The translations under genes were made by a program, and so were the position numbers. DNA of 61,081 bases from Gammaproteobacteria bacterium (lineage in GTDB: Bacteria > Pseudomonadota > Gammaproteobacteria > Pseudomonadales > Azotimanducaceae). Positions 47,851 to 55,814 of the stretch are shown here, piece after piece. Position 1 is the stretch's first letter. Each line of letters starts with the position of its first letter. The stretch covers positions 15,786 through 76,866 of the forward strand of contig JAPPDJ010000084.1 in NCBI GenBank assembly GCA_028824555.1, read 5' to 3'. Below the pieces are notes generated by a model, which did not search any database, was not told the DNA's origin, and saw only the letters and a list, made by a program, of their open reading frames with translations.

Positions 47851-49452
47851 TCAGCGCATCGCCGGCCCGATGCGGGCGGCGTAGCGGCTGCGTAGGAGTT
47901 CCATGCGCGGGCCAAGGGGACTCGCCTGCACTTCGTCGCCGCTTGGGCCGAGGACTAACCAGTCCGTGACGTCGCTCTGCCATCTAGTCCACGCCGGTGA
48001 GGCATCCAGGGCCGGTTCGCCCGTTCGGGCGAAGGCGAGCCAGTGGGTCATCAGTCGGGAACCGAGGCTGCGCAGGTGTTCGTTGTCCGAGTCTTGGCTG
48101 CGGAACAGCAGGGCGCCGTCGAAGCCGTGTGGGGCGCCGGGGGAGTCTTCCACGGGTGGGGTGGCGGGGAAGTCTATGTAGTAGAGCCACGCTGGGGAGA
48201 CGGCCTTGGTCATGCCTTCGGCGAGTGCCTGAGCTGCCAAGAGGTAGCGGTTGTCACCGAACATGCGCTGGATGCCGCGGTCATAGCTGACGGCGAAGTC
48301 GGTGGAGTAGGCGGCCTCGGCGGCGGGGAAGTCGTCGCCCCACCAGACTTCGTATTGCGCGGGGGTGACGCCGGAGGCGGGCATCACGCTGCCTTCGAAA
48401 CTGTTGCCGCCGGCGATCACGGGCACTTGGTTGGCTTCGCCGCGCAAGGCCACGATGCCCGGTTCTTCAACGAGGGTGACGCCATCAACGATGGGGAGCT
48501 GGAAGCCTTGGAGCGCGGCCACCAAGGCGTCGGCGTCGAGAGCGCGGAGGTCTTCGGCTGTGCTGGCGTCCGCCGAGACGCGGGCGATCAATTCCTTGCC
48601 CATCGTCTCCGCGTTGGGTGCGGCACCGAGTCCCATCCCGAACGGCGCTGGCGTGGGAGCGCTCGATGTCCTCGGCAACGCCCACGCGCCGTAGCCGCTT
48701 TGCGAGATGGCGCCGTGGAAGAGGCCGGCGCCCGCTTCGCTCGCGAGAAGCAGGCTCACGGCCATGCCGCCGGCAGAGATGCCGAAGATGGTCACCTGAT
48801 CGGGGTTGCCGCCGAAGGCGGCGATGTTGTCGCGCACCCAAGTGAGCGCCAGCACCATGTCCATGAGGGCGAAGTTGGCTTCGGGGCCGTCGAGCGCCGG
48901 ATGGGCGAGGAAACCGAGCGGGCCCAGCCGGTAGTTGAGCGAGGCGATTACGATGCCCTCTTGGGCGAAAAGTTCGCCGGGGATGGCGCCCGATCCGGCG
49001 CGGAACCCGCCGCCGTGCAGCCACACCATCACAGGGCGTGCGGCATCGTCGGCCGCGGGAGTCCAAACGTTGATCGTTAGGCAATCCTCGTCGGCGTTCT
49101 CCGACCGCGGCTGAGGACATACCGGCCCGTAGTCCGTCGCCTCAAGCGTGCCACCGTGTGCAGGAGCCGGCGTCGGCGGCAGCCACCGGGCGGCGCCGAC
49201 AGGCGGCGCGGCGTAGGGAATGCCGAGAAAGCGAACAGCCCCATCCTGCTCGACGCCTCGAACGGCGCCTTGACGGACTTGAACGGTGACAGGCCTGCCA
49301 GCGTCATCCGCTCCAACACCAGCCGCCCGTACTTGCCCGAGTGCCGGCACGCCGAAAATCACGCCCAGCGCGGCGCAAAACACCGCCACTCCCGCTGCCC
49401 GCTGCCTTGCTTCGCTGATCAATACTTCCTCGACGCATGCGTTCGGGAACAT
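47851..49452 (-). CDS. Exported type B carboxylesterase
   Basis: A 533-residue carboxylesterase of the cholinesterase/para-nitrobenzyl esterase type. A signal-like segment (about 17-40) ends in ALGQVRA. The oxyanion loop WLHGGGF and nucleophile Ser226 in FGISAGG (usually GESAGG) are present, as is the late His in APHGFD. It hydrolyses an ester outside or in the periplasm. It converges with the preceding PhyH gene (25 bases). I took the ATG at 49452. Confidence 0.85.
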   Translation of the reverse strand: MFPNACVEEVLISEARQRAAGVAVFCAALGVIFGVPALGQVRAAGVGADDAGRPVTVQVRQGAVRGVEQDGAVRFLGIPYAAPPVGAARWLPPTPAPAHGGTLEATDYGPVCPQPRSENADEDCLTINVWTPAADDAARPVMVWLHGGGFRAGSGAIPGELFAQEGIVIASLNYRLGPLGFLAHPALDGPEANFALMDMVLALTWVRDNIAAFGGNPDQVTIFGISAGGMAVSLLLASEAGAGLFHGAISQSGYGAWALPRTSSAPTPAPFGMGLGAAPNAETMGKELIARVSADASTAEDLRALDADALVAALQGFQLPIVDGVTLVEEPGIVALRGEANQVPVIAGGNSFEGSVMPASGVTPAQYEVWWGDDFPAAEAAYSTDFAVSYDRGIQRMFGDNRYLLAAQALAEGMTKAVSPAWLYYIDFPATPPVEDSPGAPHGFDGALLFRSQDSDNEHLRSLGSRLMTHWLAFARTGEPALDASPAWTRWQSDVTDWLVLGPSGDEVQASPLGPRMELLRSRYAARIGPAMR

Positions 49453-49515
49453 CGTAGCGCCTCGGACGCGAACGAGGGCAAGATCCAATCGCCCTAGAAC
49501 GTCACCTAGCGCGTG

Positions 49516-49649
49516 AATAAGGCGGGGCCTTCGGAGGCAAGGCATTCTGCCTTCCTGCGCGCCCTCAGGCGCGCTGGCGCGACTGCAAAAGAAAGCGCCT
49601 ATCGGCGCTAGGGAAGGCAGAATGCCTTCCGTCCGAAGGCCCGCCTATT
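49516..49649. mobile_element. MITE-like element with long inverted repeats
   Basis: Arms 49516-49555 and 49612-49649 are near-perfect inverted copies of each other over about 38 bases, and each ends in an AAGGCA-type hairpin (49539-49553 and 49612-49630). The 56-base centre holds two more short hairpins, GCGCGCC-type and GCGCC-type. The parts are the same as in the REP-like units, here arranged as a full inverted pair. No coding capacity is present. No gene lies in the 278-base gap 49453-49730. Confidence 0.65.
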
Positions 49650-49730
49650 GCATGGCTTCCTCCTCAAGTCCAGCCAATCTGCTTCGCGATGTTCCGAGCG
49701 GAAGCGACGTACCTCGCTCGCAAGAAACGC

Positions 49731-50774
49731 CTAACCCAAGAGCTCCAGCGCTCGGTCGATCAGGGTCGGCATGGATAGGCGGGTGATTTCCCAGCTTGGG
49801 TCCACGCGTTTTCGGCGGCGGTGGAGGCTCAGATTGAAGCCGGTGATGATGGCGAATTTGTAGGCGGCCAGCGCCCGGAACCAGTTGAGGTTGGGCAGGG
49901 GCTTGCCCCAGGCTTCGACGTACAGGGACATCAGCGTGTCGGGGTCCAGGAATGATGGGCGGGGAGCGGCGCCGGCGTCGGGACTTGGGGCCCAGGCTTC
50001 TCGGTCGCTGAAGGTGCAGATCCAGCCGACGTCGTTCAGGGTGGCGCCGATGCCGGTCAGTTCCCAATCGATCACGGCCAGGAGTTTCGGCGGCTCGCCG
50101 GTCGTGGGTGGGGGCTCGAAGAAGACGTTGGAGGTTTGAAAATCGCCGTGGAAGATGCCCACCGGAGCGTCTTCCGGCAGCGTTTCGAGCAGACGGCGGC
50201 GGCAATCCGGTGCGCGTGCGAGCAGTTCCGGATCGGCGGCGCGCTCGAAGAAGCGATCCCAGCGTTCGACGTCTTCGTTGAATGGCACGGGGTCGCCGAG
50301 GTACGGCGTCTTGGCGTGATCCACCGCGTGGATGCCGGCCAGCGCCTGCATCACCTGGCGGCCCATGTCGTGCTTGATCTCGTCTGGCAGCGCGTCCGTC
50401 CACTCGCCGGGGCCCAAGCGCAGCACGTCGCCCTCGAGCTTCGGCACCACGAAATAGGGACAGCCGAACCATTCGAGGTCTGCGCCCGACCATTGCACCG
50501 AACAATGCGGCACGTCGGTTCCATCCAAGGCGTTCAGCACCTCCACCTGGCGCAGCACGTCGGCAGTGCCGCGCCAGTTGACGTTCGGCGGCGGCAGGCG
50601 AATAAACCACGACTCCCGGTCTGCATCCGAACCCTCGCCCAGAACCACGTCGAAGCCCCACGAGAAACCGGCATGGCCGGGCATGGTGTGAACGCCCTCG
50701 ATGACTAGATCTTCGCGGCCGTATCGGGCCGCCGCGAATGGCCCCAGCCGCTCGGTGAGTTCGTCGAGTTCCAC
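49731..50774 (-). CDS. Phosphotransferase family protein (ACAD10/APH-like)
   Basis: A 347-residue protein of the aminoglycoside-phosphotransferase superfamily, most like the kinase part of ACAD10/ACAD11. The catalytic loop is IFHGDFQTSNVFF and the metal site is VIDWELTG. In animal and bacterial homologues this enzyme phosphorylates a 4-hydroxyacyl-CoA before dehydration. It is 6 bases downstream of an acyl-CoA ligase gene, which supports a 4-hydroxy-acid route here, by inference. Confidence 0.82.
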   Translation of the reverse strand: MELDELTERLGPFAAARYGREDLVIEGVHTMPGHAGFSWGFDVVLGEGSDADRESWFIRLPPPNVNWRGTADVLRQVEVLNALDGTDVPHCSVQWSGADLEWFGCPYFVVPKLEGDVLRLGPGEWTDALPDEIKHDMGRQVMQALAGIHAVDHAKTPYLGDPVPFNEDVERWDRFFERAADPELLARAPDCRRRLLETLPEDAPVGIFHGDFQTSNVFFEPPPTTGEPPKLLAVIDWELTGIGATLNDVGWICTFSDREAWAPSPDAGAAPRPSFLDPDTLMSLYVEAWGKPLPNLNWFRALAAYKFAIITGFNLSLHRRRKRVDPSWEITRLSMPTLIDRALELLG

Positions 50775-50780
50775 GGGTCG

Positions 50781-52325
50781 CTAGACCGGCGCTGGGCCGG
50801 GGAACTGATCCCGCAAGAGGCGCTTCAGGATCTTGCCGCTTGGGTTGCGCGGAATCGTCTCCACGAAAGCCGCCCCCTTGGGCTGCTTGTAGCCCGCAAG
50901 CCGTCCTTGGCAGAAGTTCACGACGTCGGCTTCCGTCAGCGCCGGGTCGGTCTTCACCACCACCGCGAACGGCGACTCGCCCCATCTCTCGCTCGGCTGG
51001 CCGATGACCGCCGCCTCGGAGATGTTGGGATGCTCCTGCAACACCTTCTCGATCTCGGCGGGATAGATGTTCTCGCCGCCGGAGATCACCATGTCCTTGA
51101 TCCGGTCTTCGATGTAAACGAAGCCGTCGGCGTCCATTCGCGCCACGTCGCCGGTGTGCAGCCAGCCGTCCACCAGCGTTTCCGCCGTGGCTTCCGGGCG
51201 ATTCCAGTACTCCCGCATGACGTGCGGCCCCGCCACCAGCACTTCGCCGGCCTCGTCCGCGTCGCAGTCCGTACCGTCTGGACGCACCACGCGAAGGTCG
51301 GTGTGGAAGAACGCCTTGCCGGTGGAGCCGATGCGCTTGAGCGCGTTTTCGGGATCAATGAGGGCTGCCGGGCCGCACGACTCCGTGAGGCCATAGATCT
51401 GATGCACTTCGATGCCGATCTTGGCGTATTCCTCGATCAGCGACTCCGGCACCGGCGCGGCGCCGGAGAGGCACCAGCGCCAGCTTGAGAAGTCGTAGCG
51501 GGAGAGGTCTGGCACCTGCAGCATGAAGTTCAGCATCGCCGGAACGGCCACCGCGATGCTCACCTTCTCTTCCTGAACGAGTTCCCACGCGCGCACCGGA
51601 TCGAAGCTGCGCATGACGATGCTGGTGACGCCGCGATAGACGTTCACCGCGATGGGGGTGAGTGCGCCGACGTGGAACATGGGCAGGGGCGAGAGAAAGC
51701 GGTCGTCTTCGCGGTAGTAGGTGGTGGCGGCGATGGTGATGCAGGCCCAGATGGAGGTGGAGTGGGTGTGCACCACACCCTTGGGGAGGCCCGTGGTGCC
51801 GGAGGTGTACATGATGTAGAGCATGTCGTCGGCGCCGGCACCGATGGCCGGCTCCTCATCGGCGGCAGCGTCGCGGAAGGCTCGGTACGGTTCGGCGAAA
51901 TGCGCGGTTTCGCCGGCGCCTTCGAGTTGCAGCCATTGGTGGATGTCGGTGCGGTCGCCTCGGGAATGCAGATCCGCCACGAGCTCGGCGAAGTCGTCGT
52001 CGAAGATGAGCCGAGTGACACCGGCGTCTTTGAGGATGAACTCGAGCTCATCGCCCACGAGACGCCAGTTGAGCGGCACCACCACCGCGCCGATCTTGCC
52101 GAGCGCAAAGAACGCCTCGACGAACTCGGGGCTGTTCATCATCAAGAGCCCCACCCGCTCGCCCTTGGCGATGCCGGCGCCGAGGAAGGCATTCGCCACC
52201 CGGTTGGCGCGCAGGTTCAACTGCTCGAAATCAAGCCGCTCCCCGGTGTGGCTGTCCACATACGCCTCTCGATGCGGCGTCAGAAACGCCCGCTTCGTGA
52301 GCCACCAGCCGACGTTGTCTTCCAA
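50781..52325 (-). CDS. Acyl-CoA synthetase (AMP-binding)
   Basis: A 514-residue ANL-family ligase. Motifs in order: YTSGTTGLPKGVVHTH (P-loop-like), YGLTESCGPA, HTGDVARMDADGFVYIEDRIKDM (A8 hinge), and the C-terminal catalytic Lys in NPSGKILKR. It activates a carboxylic acid to its acyl-CoA by an acyl-AMP. I chose a TTG at 52325 because GGGAGGG lies 4-5 bases upstream. A GTG at 52364 would add 13 residues. It is first in a two-gene unit with the phosphotransferase. The 204 bases to the next gene (52326-52529) hold nothing I recognise. Confidence 0.85.
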   Translation of the reverse strand: MEDNVGWWLTKRAFLTPHREAYVDSHTGERLDFEQLNLRANRVANAFLGAGIAKGERVGLLMMNSPEFVEAFFALGKIGAVVVPLNWRLVGDELEFILKDAGVTRLIFDDDFAELVADLHSRGDRTDIHQWLQLEGAGETAHFAEPYRAFRDAAADEEPAIGAGADDMLYIMYTSGTTGLPKGVVHTHSTSIWACITIAATTYYREDDRFLSPLPMFHVGALTPIAVNVYRGVTSIVMRSFDPVRAWELVQEEKVSIAVAVPAMLNFMLQVPDLSRYDFSSWRWCLSGAAPVPESLIEEYAKIGIEVHQIYGLTESCGPAALIDPENALKRIGSTGKAFFHTDLRVVRPDGTDCDADEAGEVLVAGPHVMREYWNRPEATAETLVDGWLHTGDVARMDADGFVYIEDRIKDMVISGGENIYPAEIEKVLQEHPNISEAAVIGQPSERWGESPFAVVVKTDPALTEADVVNFCQGRLAGYKQPKGAAFVETIPRNPSGKILKRLLRDQFPGPAPV

Positions 52326-52529
52326 TGTTCCCTCCCGTGTCTTCGCGTCTTGCGGCAATGGCACCGCCCCATGCGGACGCCATGCCGATGGGGCGCGGCG
52401 CAGAAGCCGGCGACTGTAGCACCGGCGATTGGCGGCGGCTACACGCTTGGGCGTCAGCCGTGCAAGCCCTCCGCTGGGCCGGCGTCCTCGCTCTGGCGGG
52501 GCGGCTTGCCGCGTACCGTCGAGGTCCGG

Positions 52530-53273
52530 TCAGGCAACCTCGGGGCGGTGCATGGTGCGGAAGGAACCAGGTTCCCACTCGCGCAAGGCAACGAGGAGGC
52601 AGGTGCCGGTGGCGGCGGCATCGACGCGCACCTCGTCGCTTCGGGTGAGTTCGTCGAACTCGTCCATCGCTTCGGCGAGCTTGACGCGAAGCTGCACGGC
52701 GGACTCTGCCGACAACATGCCCCAAGCGAACCGGTGCAGGTCCCGGGCCGGGTCGAACGGGCCGGCCAAGAGGTCCCCTTGGATGTGCTCGACGAAGTAA
52801 CGGTGGATCGGCCCGTCCGGCAGCCAGGCGAAGTTGCGTGTGATGAGCAGGCGAATGCGATTGCCGGGCAGAAGCTCGATGACGCCCATGCGGTCGAGGC
52901 GAGCGAGGAGGCCAATCAGTTGCGGTTCAGTGAACCGGTAGCGAGCCAGAATTCGCTCGAACGACCAGCGGTTCAGCACACAGACGGAAACCAGCAACAA
53001 GGCCGGATTGCCCACCACCTCCCGCTCCTGTTCCACCGTGAGGGACGGTACGCGAAGGCGCTGCTCGTCGGCGAGACGAGCAAGCTCAAGGAGGTCAATG
53101 TTCGCCAGTTCACTCACCGCCTCGAGGCGGGCGAGCGAAAATGCGCCGGTGGAGAAGAGCCGCTTCACGCTGCTCTCCGAGAGCTTGAGTTGTCGTGCCA
53201 CTTCGACGTAGGAGACGCCGCGCGCCTTGAGCGCCCGCTTCAGCGCGCCGACGATCCTCATCGATTGGGACAT
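52530..53273 (-). CDS. XRE-type helix-turn-helix regulator
   Basis: A 247-residue DNA-binding protein. The N-terminal HTH (about 18-50: VSYVEVARQLKLSESSVKRL) is of the Cro/CI type. The remaining 190 residues form an unassigned effector or dimerisation region with LITRNFAWLPDGPIHRYFVEH near 145-165. I took the ATG at 53273. An ATG at 53285 is in frame. It is divergent from the exported FG-GAP gene with 114 bases between, so it may control that gene and itself. Confidence 0.7.
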   Translation of the reverse strand: MSQSMRIVGALKRALKARGVSYVEVARQLKLSESSVKRLFSTGAFSLARLEAVSELANIDLLELARLADEQRLRVPSLTVEQEREVVGNPALLLVSVCVLNRWSFERILARYRFTEPQLIGLLARLDRMGVIELLPGNRIRLLITRNFAWLPDGPIHRYFVEHIQGDLLAGPFDPARDLHRFAWGMLSAESAVQLRVKLAEAMDEFDELTRSDEVRVDAAATGTCLLVALREWEPGSFRTMHRPEVA

Positions 53274-53286
53274 GGGTATCACCATG

Positions 53287-53306
53287 TAGTACCAAGACGC
53301 TAGTAC
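53287..53306. promoter_or_regulatory. Possible operator of the XRE-type regulator
   Basis: Two copies of TAGTAC, 14 bases apart start to start, in the divergent gap just upstream of the regulator start. GTAC is itself symmetric, so a dimer could bind each. The evidence is position and repetition only. Confidence 0.25.
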
Positions 53307-53387
53307 AATGACACTTTCGCGGTGGTGGTTGCAAATGCTAGTCCATGAGGCGAATGTACCAGCACATCCATCGCATGGAGAAACGCC

Positions 53388-54971
53388 ATGAACATGCATC
53401 TCGGCAAGGCTCTGTCCACGCTTGTGGCAACGTTCGGCAGCATCGCCGCCGTGGCCGGAGAGGAGGTCTGCCCCTTCCAGCTCCACGAAATCGACACCGG
53501 CATTGCAGAGCATCAGACCATCGTGCCCGGTTCGTTCACCGACCCACAGAGCGCGGAAATCGCCGTGCTGGAGCGCGTGGGCGGCGGCGTCCTCGTAAGG
53601 ATTCTCCAACTCAAAGCCGGCGAGTGGCGGTTCGTGGCTGGGACGGCGGCTGAGGGCCAGGTGGCGTTCGTGGATGTCCTGCAGTTGGACGGCCGCGATT
53701 ACCCCGTACTCTATCGGGACGGCGGCCTTGCCATTATCGACGTCCACCAGGCCCGCGAGCGCGCCTTCGTGCCCTTCCCGTTCCATGTGCGAGCCCCCGA
53801 AGGCGGTGGTCTTCCCCGCGTCGACGTGACGATAGACCTGAACGGTGACGGTCTCGACGACCTCGTGATGCCGGATGCCGATGGCTTTTGGATGGCCATG
53901 CAGAAGGCGGATGGCTCGTTTGGCACTCCCGTTCGACTTGGGCCGAGGGAGCCGCACCTGATGGAGAAGGCATACGGCGACGAACGCACCTATAGCGAAG
54001 TAGGCATCACGGTGCAGAACATCCCGTGGTACCTCGGGCGCATCCACCGGCTGGACTATGACCGTGACGGCCGCCAAGACCTCCTGTTCTGGAACGAAGA
54101 CCATTTCGAGCTGCATAGCCAGAACACCGATGGCAGCTTCGGTGCGACGCCCCAGGAACTCGCCACCGATGTGGAGTTCGATTTCGATGGCGCCTACGCA
54201 CTCGCCTTCCAGTTCGGCGACCGCGGCGTGCCGTCGCTCCTGCTCGGCCTCGGCGGTCGCTTCGACTACACCGTCCTGCACGGCTTCCACGACCTCAACG
54301 GCGACGGCGTGGCGGACCTCGTCACCGTCTCCTTTTCCGGCCGGCGCGTGTTCAGCCTGCGCGGGACGTTCGGCATTCACTTCGGACGGCCGGAACCGGG
54401 TGCAACCACCTTCGCGGCCACGCCCGACACGGTGGTCGCGACACCTGGCCCCGCCGGCGGCCTCGCATGGGGCTACGCGACCCAGCGCTATCTCGACATC
54501 GACGGCGACGGCGCGACGGACTTCGCCCTGGCCGCCGTGGACACGGGCCTCGGCGGCATGACGCGGGCGATGGTCGGCAAGTCCATCACCATCGACCTCG
54601 CCCTCTACCGCTTGCGCGACAACGCCTATCCCACCGAACCCGATGCCGTCCGCCGCGTGCGAACCCGCTTCGCTCCCTTCGACAAGCGCGGCGTGCTGTT
54701 TCCCTTGGTGCTGATCGGCGACATAGACGGCGATGGCCGCTCGGACCTTCTCACCGGCAATCGCTGGGACCGGCTGTCGGTACACATCGGTGGCGAGGGG
54801 CCAGACCCGTTCGCCGGCGAGCCCCAGCACGTCACGGTGGACCTCCCCAGCAACGAGCTCAACTCCATGATGGCCGACTTGGACCACGATGGTCGGGAAG
54901 ACGTGGTGCTGTTCCATCCATCCGAAACAGCAGCAAACCGGGTCGTCGTCCTGATGGCCGGAGGAGCGTAA
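53388..54971 (+). CDS. Exported FG-GAP/VCBS-like repeat protein
   Basis: A 527-residue protein with an export signal (about 1-23, cleaved after a VA-A/AVA-type site before GEEVC). Several FG-GAP-like blades carry Ca2+-binding loops such as DLNGDGLDD, DYDRDGRQD, DLNGDGVAD, DIDGDGATD, DIDGDGRSD and DLDHDGRED. The repeats should form a beta-propeller on the outer side of the cell. No enzyme motif is seen. GGAG lies 7 bases before the ATG. Its stop overlaps the start of the next gene (TAATG). Confidence 0.8.
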   Translation: MNMHLGKALSTLVATFGSIAAVAGEEVCPFQLHEIDTGIAEHQTIVPGSFTDPQSAEIAVLERVGGGVLVRILQLKAGEWRFVAGTAAEGQVAFVDVLQLDGRDYPVLYRDGGLAIIDVHQARERAFVPFPFHVRAPEGGGLPRVDVTIDLNGDGLDDLVMPDADGFWMAMQKADGSFGTPVRLGPREPHLMEKAYGDERTYSEVGITVQNIPWYLGRIHRLDYDRDGRQDLLFWNEDHFELHSQNTDGSFGATPQELATDVEFDFDGAYALAFQFGDRGVPSLLLGLGGRFDYTVLHGFHDLNGDGVADLVTVSFSGRRVFSLRGTFGIHFGRPEPGATTFAATPDTVVATPGPAGGLAWGYATQRYLDIDGDGATDFALAAVDTGLGGMTRAMVGKSITIDLALYRLRDNAYPTEPDAVRRVRTRFAPFDKRGVLFPLVLIGDIDGDGRSDLLTGNRWDRLSVHIGGEGPDPFAGEPQHVTVDLPSNELNSMMADLDHDGREDVVLFHPSETAANRVVVLMAGGA

Positions 54972-55636
54972 TGGACGAAGCAGCACCGGGCCAGAGCACG
55001 CGCCTGCGCCTGCAACGCCTCGCCAAGGGCGCTCTCTTCGTCGGCATCGCCGCCGGCTATACGCTTCTCTTGGCCTTGGCCTTAGTCCTGCACGGCTGGA
55101 AACCAGCGCTCCTCGCCCTCTTCTTCGTCATCGTCGGCCAGTTCTTCCGCCACATCGCCGGCGAAGCCGACCGCATCGGCTGGCGCCTCGATGCCGAGCA
55201 CGACGACGAGACGCCAGGGGCACAGGCGGACTCCGACACGAGGACGTACCAAAAGCGCATGCTCTGGCTGTTCGCAGGGCTGGCACAATTGCCGAACGTC
55301 GCCTTGGTGGCGCAAGCGACACTCTTGGCCGGCGCTGAGTCGGCCGCAGTCACGGCGGGTTTCCTGCTCGCAATCGAAGTGTTGTACCTGACCGTCCGCC
55401 GCCTGAACCGACAGACCGCCTTCCGCGAGGCAAGCTACGGCTTCAAAGACCGCGGCCCCCTCTCCGGTGGCCCCACCCCCATCGACGCCTCCCGCGAACG
55501 CCGCGAGGCAGAGGTGGAGCGCAAGCTCGCGGAACTCCGAAAAATGGCCGAAGACGGCCGCATCTCGCGAAGGGCGTACGAAAAGGCCTGCGACCGCCAC
55601 CGCGTCCGAGTGGTGATGGCAAAGGATGAAACGTGA
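54971..55636 (+). CDS. Four-helix membrane protein with a SHOCT-like tail
   Basis: A 221-residue inner-membrane protein with two hydrophobic hairpins (about 17-60 and 97-145). A charged C-terminal helix pair (EVERKLAELRKMAEDGRISRRAYEKACD, about 180-210) resembles the SHOCT short C-terminal domain, though that match is by eye. Its ATG overlaps the FG-GAP stop by one base, with GGAGGAG upstream, so the two are translationally coupled. It may anchor or help export the FG-GAP protein. Confidence 0.65.
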   Translation: MDEAAPGQSTRLRLQRLAKGALFVGIAAGYTLLLALALVLHGWKPALLALFFVIVGQFFRHIAGEADRIGWRLDAEHDDETPGAQADSDTRTYQKRMLWLFAGLAQLPNVALVAQATLLAGAESAAVTAGFLLAIEVLYLTVRRLNRQTAFREASYGFKDRGPLSGGPTPIDASRERREAEVERKLAELRKMAEDGRISRRAYEKACDRHRVRVVMAKDET

Positions 55637-55814
55637 CGGTCTCCACCGAGGCCTAACCTTGTCCAGCCGCCAAGCGTGATTCACGATGCTACGAAACGCC
55701 GCGATGTGTCTGCAGCCCTATCGTGGTGTTGCCCAGTGTGCGAAAGTCGCCCCTCCGGCGGATGGGGACCGTGCGGCACCGTACCTTTATTGTCGGGAAT
55801 CCGAGAGAGGGCAT

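Noticed and set aside
54987-55814. Leftward frames between the membrane-protein gene and mcrB
   Set aside because: They overlap the membrane-protein gene, have no ribosome site and read as low-complexity shadow sequence.
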